This document shows positions 49,774 to 58,990 of a stretch of DNA of 64,000 nucleotides, piece by piece. The position numbers and the translations under genes are program-made. The notes beneath the pieces were generated by a model, which ran no database searches, was not told the origin of the DNA, and saw only the letters and a list, made by a program, of their open reading frames with translations. This DNA is from Symbiodinium natans (lineage: Eukaryota > Sar > Dinophyceae > Suessiales > Symbiodiniaceae): contig CAJNDS010000823.1 of assembly GCA_905221605.1 (NCBI GenBank), forward strand, positions 1-64,000. Direction: 5' to 3'. The first letter of the stretch is position 1; each line of letters opens with the position of its first letter.

Positions 49774-52277
49774 TCACATATATCACTCGAAAGCGGGCTG
49801 AGTCGCTAGCCAGGTTAGGCTCTTCGGAACCGGAGTTCCGGTAGGTATTAACTATGCACGGAAAAGGGACTCTCGAGGTGTCCTTGGCCTGCTTGACACG
49901 GCCGTACTATGTGCAGGGAGCACCGAGAGAAGAAAAAGGGCCTAACCAGATCCGCGAGAAGCTCGGCGGCCTACGGCTACTCACTGGTTTGGCACTGTAC
50001 AAAGCCCTAGGCAAAATGTTCTGCAGGTTGAACTGCCTGGTCTGTACTGCCTACCCTATCAGCCCTGCCAGTACAGGGGAGAAACTCACCCACTTCCGGC
50101 TCACTCAGAAAAGGCAGAAGGTCTGGAACCGATACATGGGCAATGCCTGTACTAAACTGAACGCAAGTGGCTTGGCAAAGTCGCCAACCTCCGGCACAGG
50201 CCTAGGCTTTCTCGCCCTTACTAACCTAGGCCCCAGGAACTCATGCCGCAGCAGCACTGAGCTCCTGTTAGCCCCGTTTGCTGACCTGGCTTTCTCGCAC
50301 TTACTCACCAGGGAGGGGAACCAGCTTTCTCGCTCTTACTAACTGGTTCAACCTCAGCGGCTCCAAGGAGCCCATACCACTTGCACGCAGGGAGGGCTTG
50401 GTTGATTTGGGCAGCTCAGTTGGGCAGGCTTTCAGGCACCGAGCCACAGCCTTTAACCTCCACAATCTGGTGCCTCTGGCTGTCCGTCAGCCAAGCATTG
50501 GTCCCTAACAACAACGCCTGCCGCTAGGCTTCCTCCAAGATGGGCTTGCACCACCCGGAGAGAAACAACAGCACCCTGCAGGAATCTCAAAGGAGATCCT
50601 CGACAGGCCAAACACGGGTAACCCCAAACTGATGCAGGGAAATGCCCTAAACCTCATACGGTCGGCGTACTAGGATCCTCGTCCGTTCCTGCCACACCTC
50701 AGCGCCCTCCCTCCCCTCATCAACCAGTGAGGATCTTCAGGGTGCGGTTCTAACGTTATCCTTTCGTGCGCTGTGTTTGCGAGAACCCCGTGTTGGGCCT
50801 GTGGAAGACCCACAAGCACCTGAGCCCGAAAACCCGGTCCAGCGGTCTGCTGCACAGACCGAGCAAAGGGGCCGAACCGGTGTCAGGCTGAACAAAAGCC
50901 GCATCGAGGCGGCCTGTCCTGCAGGGTGTCCATCGGAACAACTGCGAAAATATTCCGACGGATGGATCTGGGTACGTGCCGGGACTGAGCACTTCTGCTT
51001 GCATTCTTACAACCTGCATCCTTATGCGATCATTAAATGATCCAATTCTATGCAAGATTCTCCGTGGTGCCCTATGGCACTCTCAGTTTGGGAACGGACT
51101 CACAGGACCGTCGCTGATTGGACGGGGAGAAGCTTCACCCGTGACAAAGGGATTCCGGAGGGTGAGCATCTCACCCTTGATTCTGGCAGGGCATAGCTCC
51201 TGCAATTTGGGTGGGTTGGGGCCGGATTAGGTCAGACCTCCCAGGGGACGTCTTCCAAGTCTTCAAAGCCACACACCAGCCAATCACTGTTGCCTGCTTC
51301 TTCTGGGGAGTCTAGATCCTGAGAACACCCTTCCTCAAGGAAGGTCCAGCCATGTGCGCTGGCTGCAGAAGACAGCGGCGCCAGCAAAGGTTCTACGGGC
51401 TCCGTACCTTGGTGACCTAACTGACGCAAGTTAGCAAGGGAAGCGTAGTCCAGAAACACCGGTCTCCTAACTGCTTGGTCGAAACTCGGCCAGCTCCACG
51501 TGCACGCTAGGAAGCTTTCTAGACAAAGGGCACAGTAGAGCTCGATGCGTCTTCCATCCTCTCCATGCAAGATCGCTGGTTGCCTTTTCCCAGGACCGGG
51601 CAAGAAGTTGAGGTTATGGGTTGGAATGTTACCACAGCCAGTGCAATTGAAGTTCAAAAGGCGAAGCCACTGCACGGGCGGGTCGCCTCCCGTTCCCCCG
51701 TGGAGCTCTGCTGGGTCTTCCATGCATCTCCATTGCCCACAGGGTCCGGCTCGGACTGTTTTGCCGGATTTGCTGGTGCGAACAAAATACACGCTGCTGT
51801 CCTCGGAGAGGAGCAGCCACTCTTTCCGGCCCTTGTGATGCCAGCGAAAGCAGAGTGCTTGGTGGAAAGTCCTGCTTTGGCTGGGACCACAATTGGCTCT
51901 ATGGGCCCAAGTTCGCTCTGGATTTGCCAGGCTGCTCGAGCATCTTACCTGGTCTTCCAAGGCTGGAGAAACTCCACAGCCGGCTGTAAGAGGACTCGCA
52001 TAAGGGAAGAGTTCCCCAAGCCGGGCTGCTTCGCCCTCCAGTCGGGCCGTGCCTTCTTTCTGGCTCTCTGCATCGCAAGTTGGGTGAGAAGACTCCAACC
52101 CGTCACTTGCTGGCAGTGAGGATCTCGACTGCACAGGTGCTCTGGACATGGCTCAAATGAAGGCTGTGAAAAAGCAGGCCTGGTACCCAAAACAGTTAGG
52201 GGACTCGAGGCTGGTTCACACAGCTACCGCTCTGCTACCTGTGCACCCCACCGGGGTTGAGCCGAGATCTTGAGCCA
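49774..52277 (-). mobile_element. SL unit U6 (2.50 kb)
   Basis: Relict leader at 52277-52269; tail GTGATATATGTGA onto the head of U5. Same subfamily as U4 and U5. ORF intact. Confidence 0.88.
51232..52149 (-). CDS. 305-aa Cys-rich protein of SL unit U6, intact
   Basis: Full length, ATG to TGA. The C-terminal two thirds are as in U5. The N-terminal part (SSHPTCDAESQKEG) matches U0 and U3, so the copy looks like a mosaic or an intermediate. Confidence 0.7.
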   Translation of the reverse strand: MSRAPVQSRSSLPASDGLESSHPTCDAESQKEGTARLEGEAARLGELFPYASPLTAGCGVSPALEDQVRCSSSLANPERTWAHRANCGPSQSRTFHQALCFRWHHKGRKEWLLLSEDSSVYFVRTSKSGKTVRAGPCGQWRCMEDPAELHGGTGGDPPVQWLRLLNFNCTGCGNIPTHNLNFLPGPGKRQPAILHGEDGRRIELYCALCLESFLACTWSWPSFDQAVRRPVFLDYASLANLRQLGHQGTEPVEPLLAPLSSAASAHGWTFLEEGCSQDLDSPEEAGNSDWLVCGFEDLEDVPWEV

Positions 52278-54782
52278 AGAACATATATCACTCGAAAGCG
52301 GACTGCGTCGCTAGCCAGGTTAGGCTCTTCGGAACCGAAGTTCCGGGAAGTATTAACAAAACACTAAGGAAACTCTCGAGGTGACCTTGGCCTGCTTAAC
52401 ACGGCCGAACTATGTGCAGGATCACCGAGAGAAAGCATTGAGGGCTTAACCAGTTCCGCGAGAAGCTCGGCGGCCAACGGCTACTCACTGGTTTGGCACT
52501 GTACAAAGCCCTAGGCAATTGTTCTGCAGGTTGAACTGCCTGGTCTGTACTGCCTACCCTATAAGCCCTGCCTGTACAGGGGAGAAACTCACCCATTCGG
52601 CTCTCTCAGAAAAGGCAGAAGGTCTGGAACCGACACGCGGGCTATGCCTGTACGAACTGCAGACAAGTGGATTGGCAAAGTCGCCAACCTCCGGGGCAGG
52701 CCTAAGCTTTCTCGCTCTTCCTCACTTAGGCCCCAGAAACCCATGCCGCAGCAGCTCTGAGCTCCTGTTTGCCCCGTATGCTGACCTGGTTTTCTCGCAC
52801 TTACTCACCAGGTAGGAGGAACCAGCTTTCTCGCTCTTACTCACTGGTTCGACCCCAGCGGCTCCAGATGAACCCACACCACTTGCACGCAGGGAGGGCT
52901 TGGTTGATTTGGGCATCACAGTTGGGACGGCTTTCGGGCTCCGAGCCACAGCCTTTAACCTCCGCAATCTGGTGCCACTGGCTGTCCGTCAGCCTAAGTT
53001 ATGGTCCCTAACAAACAACGCCTGCCGCTAGGCATTCTCCTGGCTGGGCTTGCACCAACAGGAGAAAAACAACACACCCTGCAGGAAAAACAAAGGAAAT
53101 CCTCGGCAGGCCAAACACGGGTAACCCCAAACTGATGCCGGGCAGCTTGCCCTCGGCCACAACCGGCCGGAAAGTACTAGGATCCTCGTCCGTTCCCCAA
53201 CATCTCAGCGCGCACCCTCCCCTCCTCAACCAGTGAGGATCTTCAGGGTCCGGTTCTAACGTTATCCTTTCGGGCGCTGTGTTTGCGAGAACCCCGTGTT
53301 GGGCCTGTGGAAGACCCGCAAGCTCCTGAGCCCGAAAACCCGGTCCAGCGGTCTGCTCAACAGACCGAACAAGGGGGCCAAACCGGTGTCAGGCTGTACT
53401 GAAGCCACATCAAGGCGGCTTGTCCTGCAGGGTGACCAACGGAACGACTGCGAATATTCCGATGGATGGATCTGGGTATGTGCCGGGACTGAGCACTTGC
53501 TTGCTTGCATTCTTACACCTGCAACCTTATGCGATCAAGGCATGATCCAATTCTATGCAAGATTCTCTTTGGTGCCCTGAGGCACTCACAGTTTGGGAAC
53601 GGACTCGAAAGACCGTCACTGATTGAAACGGGGAGAAGCCTCACCCAGGGTGAAATGATTCCGGGGGAGAGAGTCTCGCCCTTGATTCTGGCAGGGCAAA
53701 GCTCCTGCAATTTGGGTGGGTTGGGGCTGTAGTAGGTCAGACCTCCCATGGGGTGTCTTCCAAATCTTCAAAGCCACACACTTGCCAATCACTGCTGCAT
53801 GCTTCTTCTGGGGAGTCTGGATCCTGAGAACACCCTTCCTCAAGGAAGGTCCAGCCATGTGCGCTGGCTGCAGAAGACAGCGGAACCAGCAAAGGCTCTG
53901 CGGGCTGCGTAACTTGGTGACCTAACTGACGCAAGTCAGCAAGGGAAGCGTCGTCCAGGAACACCAGTCTCCTAACTGCTTGGTCAAAACTCGGCCAGCT
54001 CCACGTGCAAGCTAGAAAGTTTTCAAGACAAAGGGCACAGTGGAGCTCGATGCGTCTTCCATCCTTTCCGTGCAAGATCGCTGGTTGCCTTTCCCCAGGA
54101 CTTGGCACGAAACTGAGGTTATGGGTTGGAATATTACCACAGCCAGTGCAGTTAAAGTTTAACAGGCGAAGCCACTGCACGGGCGGGTCGCCCCCCGTTC
54201 CCCCGTGGAGCTCTGCTGGGTCTTCCATGCATCGCCATTGCCCACAAGGTCCGGCTCTGACTGTTTTGCCGGATTTACTGGTGCGAACAAAATACACGCT
54301 GCCATCCTCAGAGAGGAGCAGCCATTCTTTCCGGCCCTTGTGAAACCAGCGAAAGCAGAGTGCTTGGTGGAAAGTCCTGCCTTGGCTGGAGCCACAATTG
54401 GCTCTATGGGCCCAAGTTCGCTCTGCACTTGCCAGGCTGCTCGAGCAACTTACCTGGTCTTCCAAGGCTGGAGAAACTCCACAGCCGGCTGTAAGAGGAC
54501 TCGCATAAGGGAAGAGTTCCCCAAGCCGGGCTGCTTCGCCCTCCAGTCGGGCCGTGCCTTCTTTCTGGCTCTCTGCAGAGCAAGTTGGGTGAGATGACTC
54601 CAACCCATCACTTGCTGGCAGTGAGGATCTCGACTGCACAGGTGCTCTGGACATGGCTCAAATGAAGGCTGTGAAAAAGCAGGCCTGGTACCCAAAACAG
54701 TTAGGGGACTCGAGGCTGGTTCACACAGCTACCGCTCTGCTACCTGTGCACCCCACCGGGGTTGAGCCGAGATCTTGAGCCA
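52278..54782 (-). mobile_element. SL unit U7 (2.50 kb), carries the empty insertion site
   Basis: Relict leader at 54782-54774; tail GTGATATATGTTCTT onto the head of U6. It is the closest relative of U1. Positions 52351-52380 show the site that the recombinase retroelement occupies in U1, here uninterrupted. ORF intact. Confidence 0.9.
53737..54654 (-). CDS. 305-aa Cys-rich protein of SL unit U7, intact
   Basis: Full length. U1-like residues are SEDGSVYFVRTSKSG and HGKDGRRIELHC. It shows what the U1 ORF looked like before its frameshifts. Confidence 0.7.
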   Translation of the reverse strand: MSRAPVQSRSSLPASDGLESSHPTCSAESQKEGTARLEGEAARLGELFPYASPLTAGCGVSPALEDQVSCSSSLASAERTWAHRANCGSSQGRTFHQALCFRWFHKGRKEWLLLSEDGSVYFVRTSKSGKTVRAGPCGQWRCMEDPAELHGGTGGDPPVQWLRLLNFNCTGCGNIPTHNLSFVPSPGERQPAILHGKDGRRIELHCALCLENFLACTWSWPSFDQAVRRLVFLDDASLADLRQLGHQVTQPAEPLLVPLSSAASAHGWTFLEEGCSQDPDSPEEACSSDWQVCGFEDLEDTPWEV

Positions 54783-54833
54783 TCACATATATCACTCGAA
54801 AGCGGGCTGCGTCGCTAGCCAGGTTAGGCTCTT

Positions 54834-54849
54834 CGGAACCGAAGTTCCG
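54834..54849. ncRNA. Terminal hairpin of the SL unit / LINE 3' module (example in U8)
   Basis: CGGAAC pairs with GTTCCG around the loop CGAA. The LINE versions (57351-57366 and near 12274) have CGGGAC/GTCCCG around CAAA, a compensatory change. Other units have the loop CGGA. It lies ~50 nt from the 3' tail, where a LINE reverse transcriptase could recognise it (inference). Confidence 0.7.
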
Positions 54850-55210
54850 GAAGGTATTAACTATGCACAGAAAAGGAAAAACTCTCGAGGTGTCCTTGGC
54901 CTGCTTAACACGGCCGAACTATGTGCAGGGAACACCGAGAGAAAGCAATGAGGGCTTAACCAGTTCCGCGAGAAGCTCGGCGGCCTACGGCTACTCACTG
55001 GTTTGGCTCTATACAAAGCCCTAGGCAAATGTTCTGCAGGTTGAACTGCCTGGTCTGTACTGCCTACCCTATAAGCCCTGCCTGTACAGGGGAGAAACTC
55101 ACCCACACTCGGCTCACTCAGAAAAGGCAGAAGGTCCGGAACCGACACATGGGCAATGCCTGTACAAACTGCAAACAAGTGGAAGGCAAAAGTCGCCAAC
55201 CTCCGGAGCA

Positions 55211-55362
55211 GGCCTAAGCTTTCTCGCACTTACTAACCTAGGCCCCAGAAACTCATGCCGCATCAGCACTGAGCTCCTGTTTGCCCCGTATGCTGACCTG
55301 GTTTTCTCGCACTTACTCACCAGGGAGGAAGAACCAGCTTTCTCGCTCTTACTCACTGGTTC
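55211..55362. ncRNA. Three consecutive hairpins with a common loop (example in U8)
   Basis: Stems GGCCTAAG/CCTAGGCC (55211-55244), CCTGG/CCAGG (55297-55324) and GAACCAG/CTGGTTC (55331-55362) all enclose a loop of the form TTTCTCGC-N-CTTACT-N-A. The stems differ in sequence but the loops match. The same trio is present in every SL unit, for example 10180-10330, 37518-37670 and 47699-47845. Stem variants keep pairing (GGCCTAGG/CCTAGGCC in U4-U6, GGCCTAAG/CTTAGGCC in U1, U2 and U7). A structured-RNA role is inferred. Confidence 0.7.
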
Positions 55363-56245
55363 AACCTCAGCGGCTCCAGAGGAGCCCACACCACTTGCAC
55401 GCAGGGAGGGCTTGGTTGATTTGGGCATCTCAGCTGGGCAGGCTTTCGGGCACCGAGCCACAGCCTTTAACCTCCGCAATCTGGTGCCTCAGGCTGTCCG
55501 TCAGCCTAGGTTTTGGTCCCTACCAAACAACGCCTGCCGCTAGGCTTCCTCCAGGATGGGCTTGCACCACCCGGAGAGAAACAACAGCACCCTGCAGGAA
55601 ACTCAAAGGAAATCCTCGGCAGGCCAAACACGGGTAACCCCAAACTGATGCCGGGCAGCATGCCCTCGGCCACAACCGACCGGAAAGTACTAGGATCCTC
55701 GTCCGTTCCCCAACATCTCAGCGCGCTCCCTCCCCTCATCAACCAGTGAGGATCTTCAGGGTCCGGTTCTAACGTTATCCTTTCGGGCGCTGTGTTTGCG
55801 AGAACCCCGTGTTGGGCCTGTGGAAGACCCGCAAGCTCCTGAGCCCGAAAACCCGGTCCAGCGGTCTGCTCTACAGACCGAACAAGGGGGCCAAACCGGT
55901 GTCAGGCTGTACTAAAGCCACATCAAGGCGGCTTGTCCTGCAGGGTGACCAACGGAACGACTGCGAATATTCCGATGGATGGATCTGGGTATGTGCCGGG
56001 ACTGAGCACTTGCTTGCTTGCATTCTTACACCTGCAACCTTATGCGATCAAATCATGATCCAATTCTATGCAAGATTCTCTTTGGTGCCCTGAGGCACTC
56101 ACAATTTGGAAACGGACTCGAAAGACCGTCACTGATTGAAACGGGGAGAAGCCTCACCCTGAATGGATTCCGGAGGGGATAGTCTCGCCCTTGATTCTGG
56201 CAGGGCAAAGCTCCTGCAATTTGGGTGGGTTGGGGCTGAAGTAGG

Positions 56246-57163
56246 TCAGACCTCCCATGGGATGTCTTCCAAATCTTCAAAGCCACACACTTGCCAATCA
56301 CTGCTGCATGCTTCTTCTGGGGAGTCTGGATCCTGAGAACACCCTTCCTCAAGGAAAGTCCAGCCATGTGCGCTGGCTGCAGAAGACAGCGGAACCAGCG
56401 AAGGCTGTGCGGGCTGCATAACTTGGTGACCTAACTGACGCAAGTCAGCAAGGGAAGCGTCGTCCAGGAACACCGGTCTCCTAACTGCTTGGTCAAAACT
56501 CGGCCAGCTCCACGTGCAAGCTAGAAAGTTTTCTAGACAAAGGGCACAGTGGAGCTCGATGCGTCTTCCATCCTCTCCGTGCAAGATCGCTGGTTGCCTT
56601 TTCCCAGGACCTGGCACAAAACTGAGGTTATGGGTTGGAATATTACCACAGCCAGTGCAGTTAAAGTTTAACAGGCGAAGCCACTGCACGGGCGGGTCGC
56701 CCCCCGTTCCCCCGTGGAGCTCTGCTGGGTCTTCCATGCATCGCCATTGCCCACAAGGTCCGGCTCTAACTGTTTTGCCGGATTTGCTGGTGCGAACAAA
56801 ATACACGCTGCTGTCCTCTGCGAGGAGCAGCCATTCTTTCCGGCCCTTGTGAAACCAGCGAAAGCAGAGTGCTTGGTGAAAAGTCCTGCCTTGGCTGGAG
56901 CCACAATTGGCTCTATGGGCCCAAGTTCGCTCTGCACTTGCCAGGCTGCTCGAGCAACTTACCTGGTCTTCCAAGGCTGGAGAAACTCCACAGCCGGCTG
57001 TAAGAGGACTCGCATAAGGGAAGAGTTCCCCAAGCCGGGCTGCTTCGCCCTCCAGTCGGGCCGTGCCTTCTTTCTGGCTCTCTGCAGAGCAAGTTGGGTG
57101 AGATGACTCCAACCCATCACTTGCTGGCAGTGAGGATCTCGACTGCACAGGTGCTCTGGACAT
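56246..57163 (-). CDS. 305-aa Cys-rich protein of SL unit U8, intact
   Basis: Full-length copy closest to U2 and U7, with LLAEDSSVYF and HQVMQPAQPSLVPLSS as private changes. Start, stop (TGA), CTGC and CALC are as in the others. Confidence 0.7.
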   Translation of the reverse strand: MSRAPVQSRSSLPASDGLESSHPTCSAESQKEGTARLEGEAARLGELFPYASPLTAGCGVSPALEDQVSCSSSLASAERTWAHRANCGSSQGRTFHQALCFRWFHKGRKEWLLLAEDSSVYFVRTSKSGKTVRAGPCGQWRCMEDPAELHGGTGGDPPVQWLRLLNFNCTGCGNIPTHNLSFVPGPGKRQPAILHGEDGRRIELHCALCLENFLACTWSWPSFDQAVRRPVFLDDASLADLRQLGHQVMQPAQPSLVPLSSAASAHGWTFLEEGCSQDPDSPEEACSSDWQVCGFEDLEDIPWEV

Positions 57164-57556
57164 GGCTCAAATGAAGGCTGTGACAAAGCAGGCCTGGTAC
57201 CCAAAACAGTTAGGGGACTCGAGGCTGGTTCACACAGCTACCGCTCTGCTACCTGTGCACCCCACCGGGGTTGAGCCGAGATCTTGAGCCAAACAAAAAC
57301 GAACATATATCACTCGAAAGCGGGCTAAGTCGCTAGCCAATTAGGCTCTTCGGGACCAAAGTCCCGGAAGTTAAGGTGAAACGTGAGAACAACTACTCTC
57401 GGGAATGCCTTGGCCTGCTAAACACGGCCGAGCTTATGAAGGCATCCGAGATGCTACGGGAAGAGCTACGGGCAGGGAGAACCTCACCATCCCTCAGAGT
57501 CTTTACAGACTTGACAAGATTCTCGCCGCAGCTCAGGGAGAAACTCACCTTCTGGC

Positions 57557-58987
57557 TCATCGCAGATCACTGAAACGGGGCCCTCCCGAGTCGATAATGC
57601 CCTGTTCGCTGAGATGGCTCCAGAAGGGCTGACACTCCATTAACAGCGTTTCCGCGCACCACCTAGGGTAAACGCCAACGTGTCTGAGCTTGTCACGAAG
57701 CCAGCCTTGGCGTGAAGGGCTGAAATCCGCCACAAGCGCCCAAAAGCCTGTCCAGCTGTGTTTGGCTTCTTTGCCTTCCCATGTCCATTCGTTCGTGTCG
57801 AAGAAGATGAGCCTCGGATAGGGGGAATTTGCCGTGGTACGACTCACGGCTACATTTAGCGGCCCCAAATCGCGGAGGGTCCACCCTTCAGCTCGAAGAA
57901 AGGCCAAAATGATGGCCATGTAGCACAAGAACTGGAAGCAACTCTGGCTTCCAGCGCCGAATCGGGTGAGAACCTCAACCCCTGGAACACATCGCTCCTG
58001 CAGCGACATGTAAAATGGAAACACCTGCTCTCCACCCTGCCACAGCAGGCGGACGCGCACAAGCCCATACCAGTAGACCTTCGCCGTTAACCGGGGAAAG
58101 ATATTACTGATACGCTCTTCTTCGGCTTGGCTTTCATCCGAAAATTTCCACACCAGGGGAGCCGATTCGGCTACATAGGCTACTCGCGTACGGCCGAACA
58201 TGAGCATAGTCAGATCCATGGTGTCCCTAACCTGGAGGCTGTGGGTGACGTCATGGATCATGACCAGGTTGACAGGAAGATAATGCAGAGGTTCCTTTGG
58301 CTTGCCGCGGTGTGCCTTCCACTGGCCTTGAAAGTGGAACGCGGCATCCTGTGGGTCTGCCCTCTGACGCGCATCTGCTGCCACTGCGGCGCTTCTTCCT
58401 GAACTAGTCGCCCTAACTGTCTGAGGGTTTGCCTCGGATGCTTCGTTGTCCTGGGGCCGCCCTGAGCTCTCGGGAAAGCTTGCGGGGTCAAGAAGAGAGG
58501 TGAGCTCCTCAACCTCCGCGTGGGCGTCAGGGTGCCCAGGGTTCAATGAGGAGGAGCTTAGCAGAGGAGCCTCATTTCGGGAGAGAACCTCTTCCCTTCT
58601 GTGCCCGCTTGAAGCAGAGGAGCTTCTTAACTTGACCCTTCGTTCCCAGGGGGAAAGCTGATCGGAGCGCCACTCCTGGGTTTCATCCGAAGGATCTTCG
58701 GGCACGTCTTCCTCCTGGCCTCGCCTGCTTGGCGGAGGAGCAGGTGGTGTAGGGCGAGGTGTTGAGTTTGCCCGAAAACGCGCATCGCTTTCCGCTAAGG
58801 CAAGATGCCTAGCGTGGCTCCTTGCTTTACTCCTGGAGATCGAGCCGGGGCTTTTTGTAGGGAGATCTCGCGCGCTTCTTTCCATGTTCACCTCCCATGC
58901 TGCATCCAGCTCTTCTTGTGGCAATCTGGATTGCCTGCCTTTGAGGCCTTTGGATTTGCCGTGTCCTTTCTTCCATCCTTTTCCCAT
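57557..58987 (-). CDS. LINE second ORF: kinase-fold-like protein (476 aa)
   Basis: Starts at ATG 58987 two codons after the polyprotein stop, in the same frame (TGA-GCT-ATG). The N-terminal 230 residues are basic then disordered (MGKGWKKGHGKSKG; Pro-rich ~78-90). Residues ~240-440 match the order of kinase motifs: VWKFSD with K281 (VAIK-like), E290/E291 in the next helix, the catalytic loop LRDLGPLN with D373 and N378 (HRDLKPxN-like), and FFDTNEW with D397 at the DFG position. All four key residues are present and also conserved in copy 1. An active phosphotransferase is therefore possible, but the His of HRD is Leu and the Gly of DFG is Asn. The assignment is from motifs only. An aminoglycoside-phosphotransferase-like fold is an alternative. 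Confidence 0.6.
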   Translation of the reverse strand: MGKGWKKGHGKSKGLKGRQSRLPQEELDAAWEVNMERSARDLPTKSPGSISRSKARSHARHLALAESDARFRANSTPRPTPPAPPPSRRGQEEDVPEDPSDETQEWRSDQLSPWERRVKLRSSSASSGHRREEVLSRNEAPLLSSSSLNPGHPDAHAEVEELTSLLDPASFPESSGRPQDNEASEANPQTVRATSSGRSAAVAADARQRADPQDAAFHFQGQWKAHRGKPKEPLHYLPVNLVMIHDVTHSLQVRDTMDLTMLMFGRTRVAYVAESAPLVWKFSDESQAEEERISNIFPRLTAKVYWYGLVRVRLLWQGGEQVFPFYMSLQERCVPGVEVLTRFGAGSQSCFQFLCYMAIILAFLRAEGWTLRDLGPLNVAVSRTTANSPYPRLIFFDTNEWTWEGKEAKHSWTGFWALVADFSPSRQGWLRDKLRHVGVYPRWCAETLLMECQPFWSHLSEQGIIDSGGPRFSDLR

Positions 58988-58990
58988 AGC

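Larger units (their letters stand above)
54783..57293 (-). mobile_element. SL unit U8 (2.51 kb), next to LINE copy 2
   Basis: It has the longest spliced-leader remnant: minus strand TTTGGCTCAAG at 57293-57283, eleven bases. Tail GTGATATATGTGA onto the head of U7. The non-coding half is a mosaic: 54800-55540 resembles U0 and U3, 55620 onward resembles U2 and U7. ORF intact. Confidence 0.88.
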
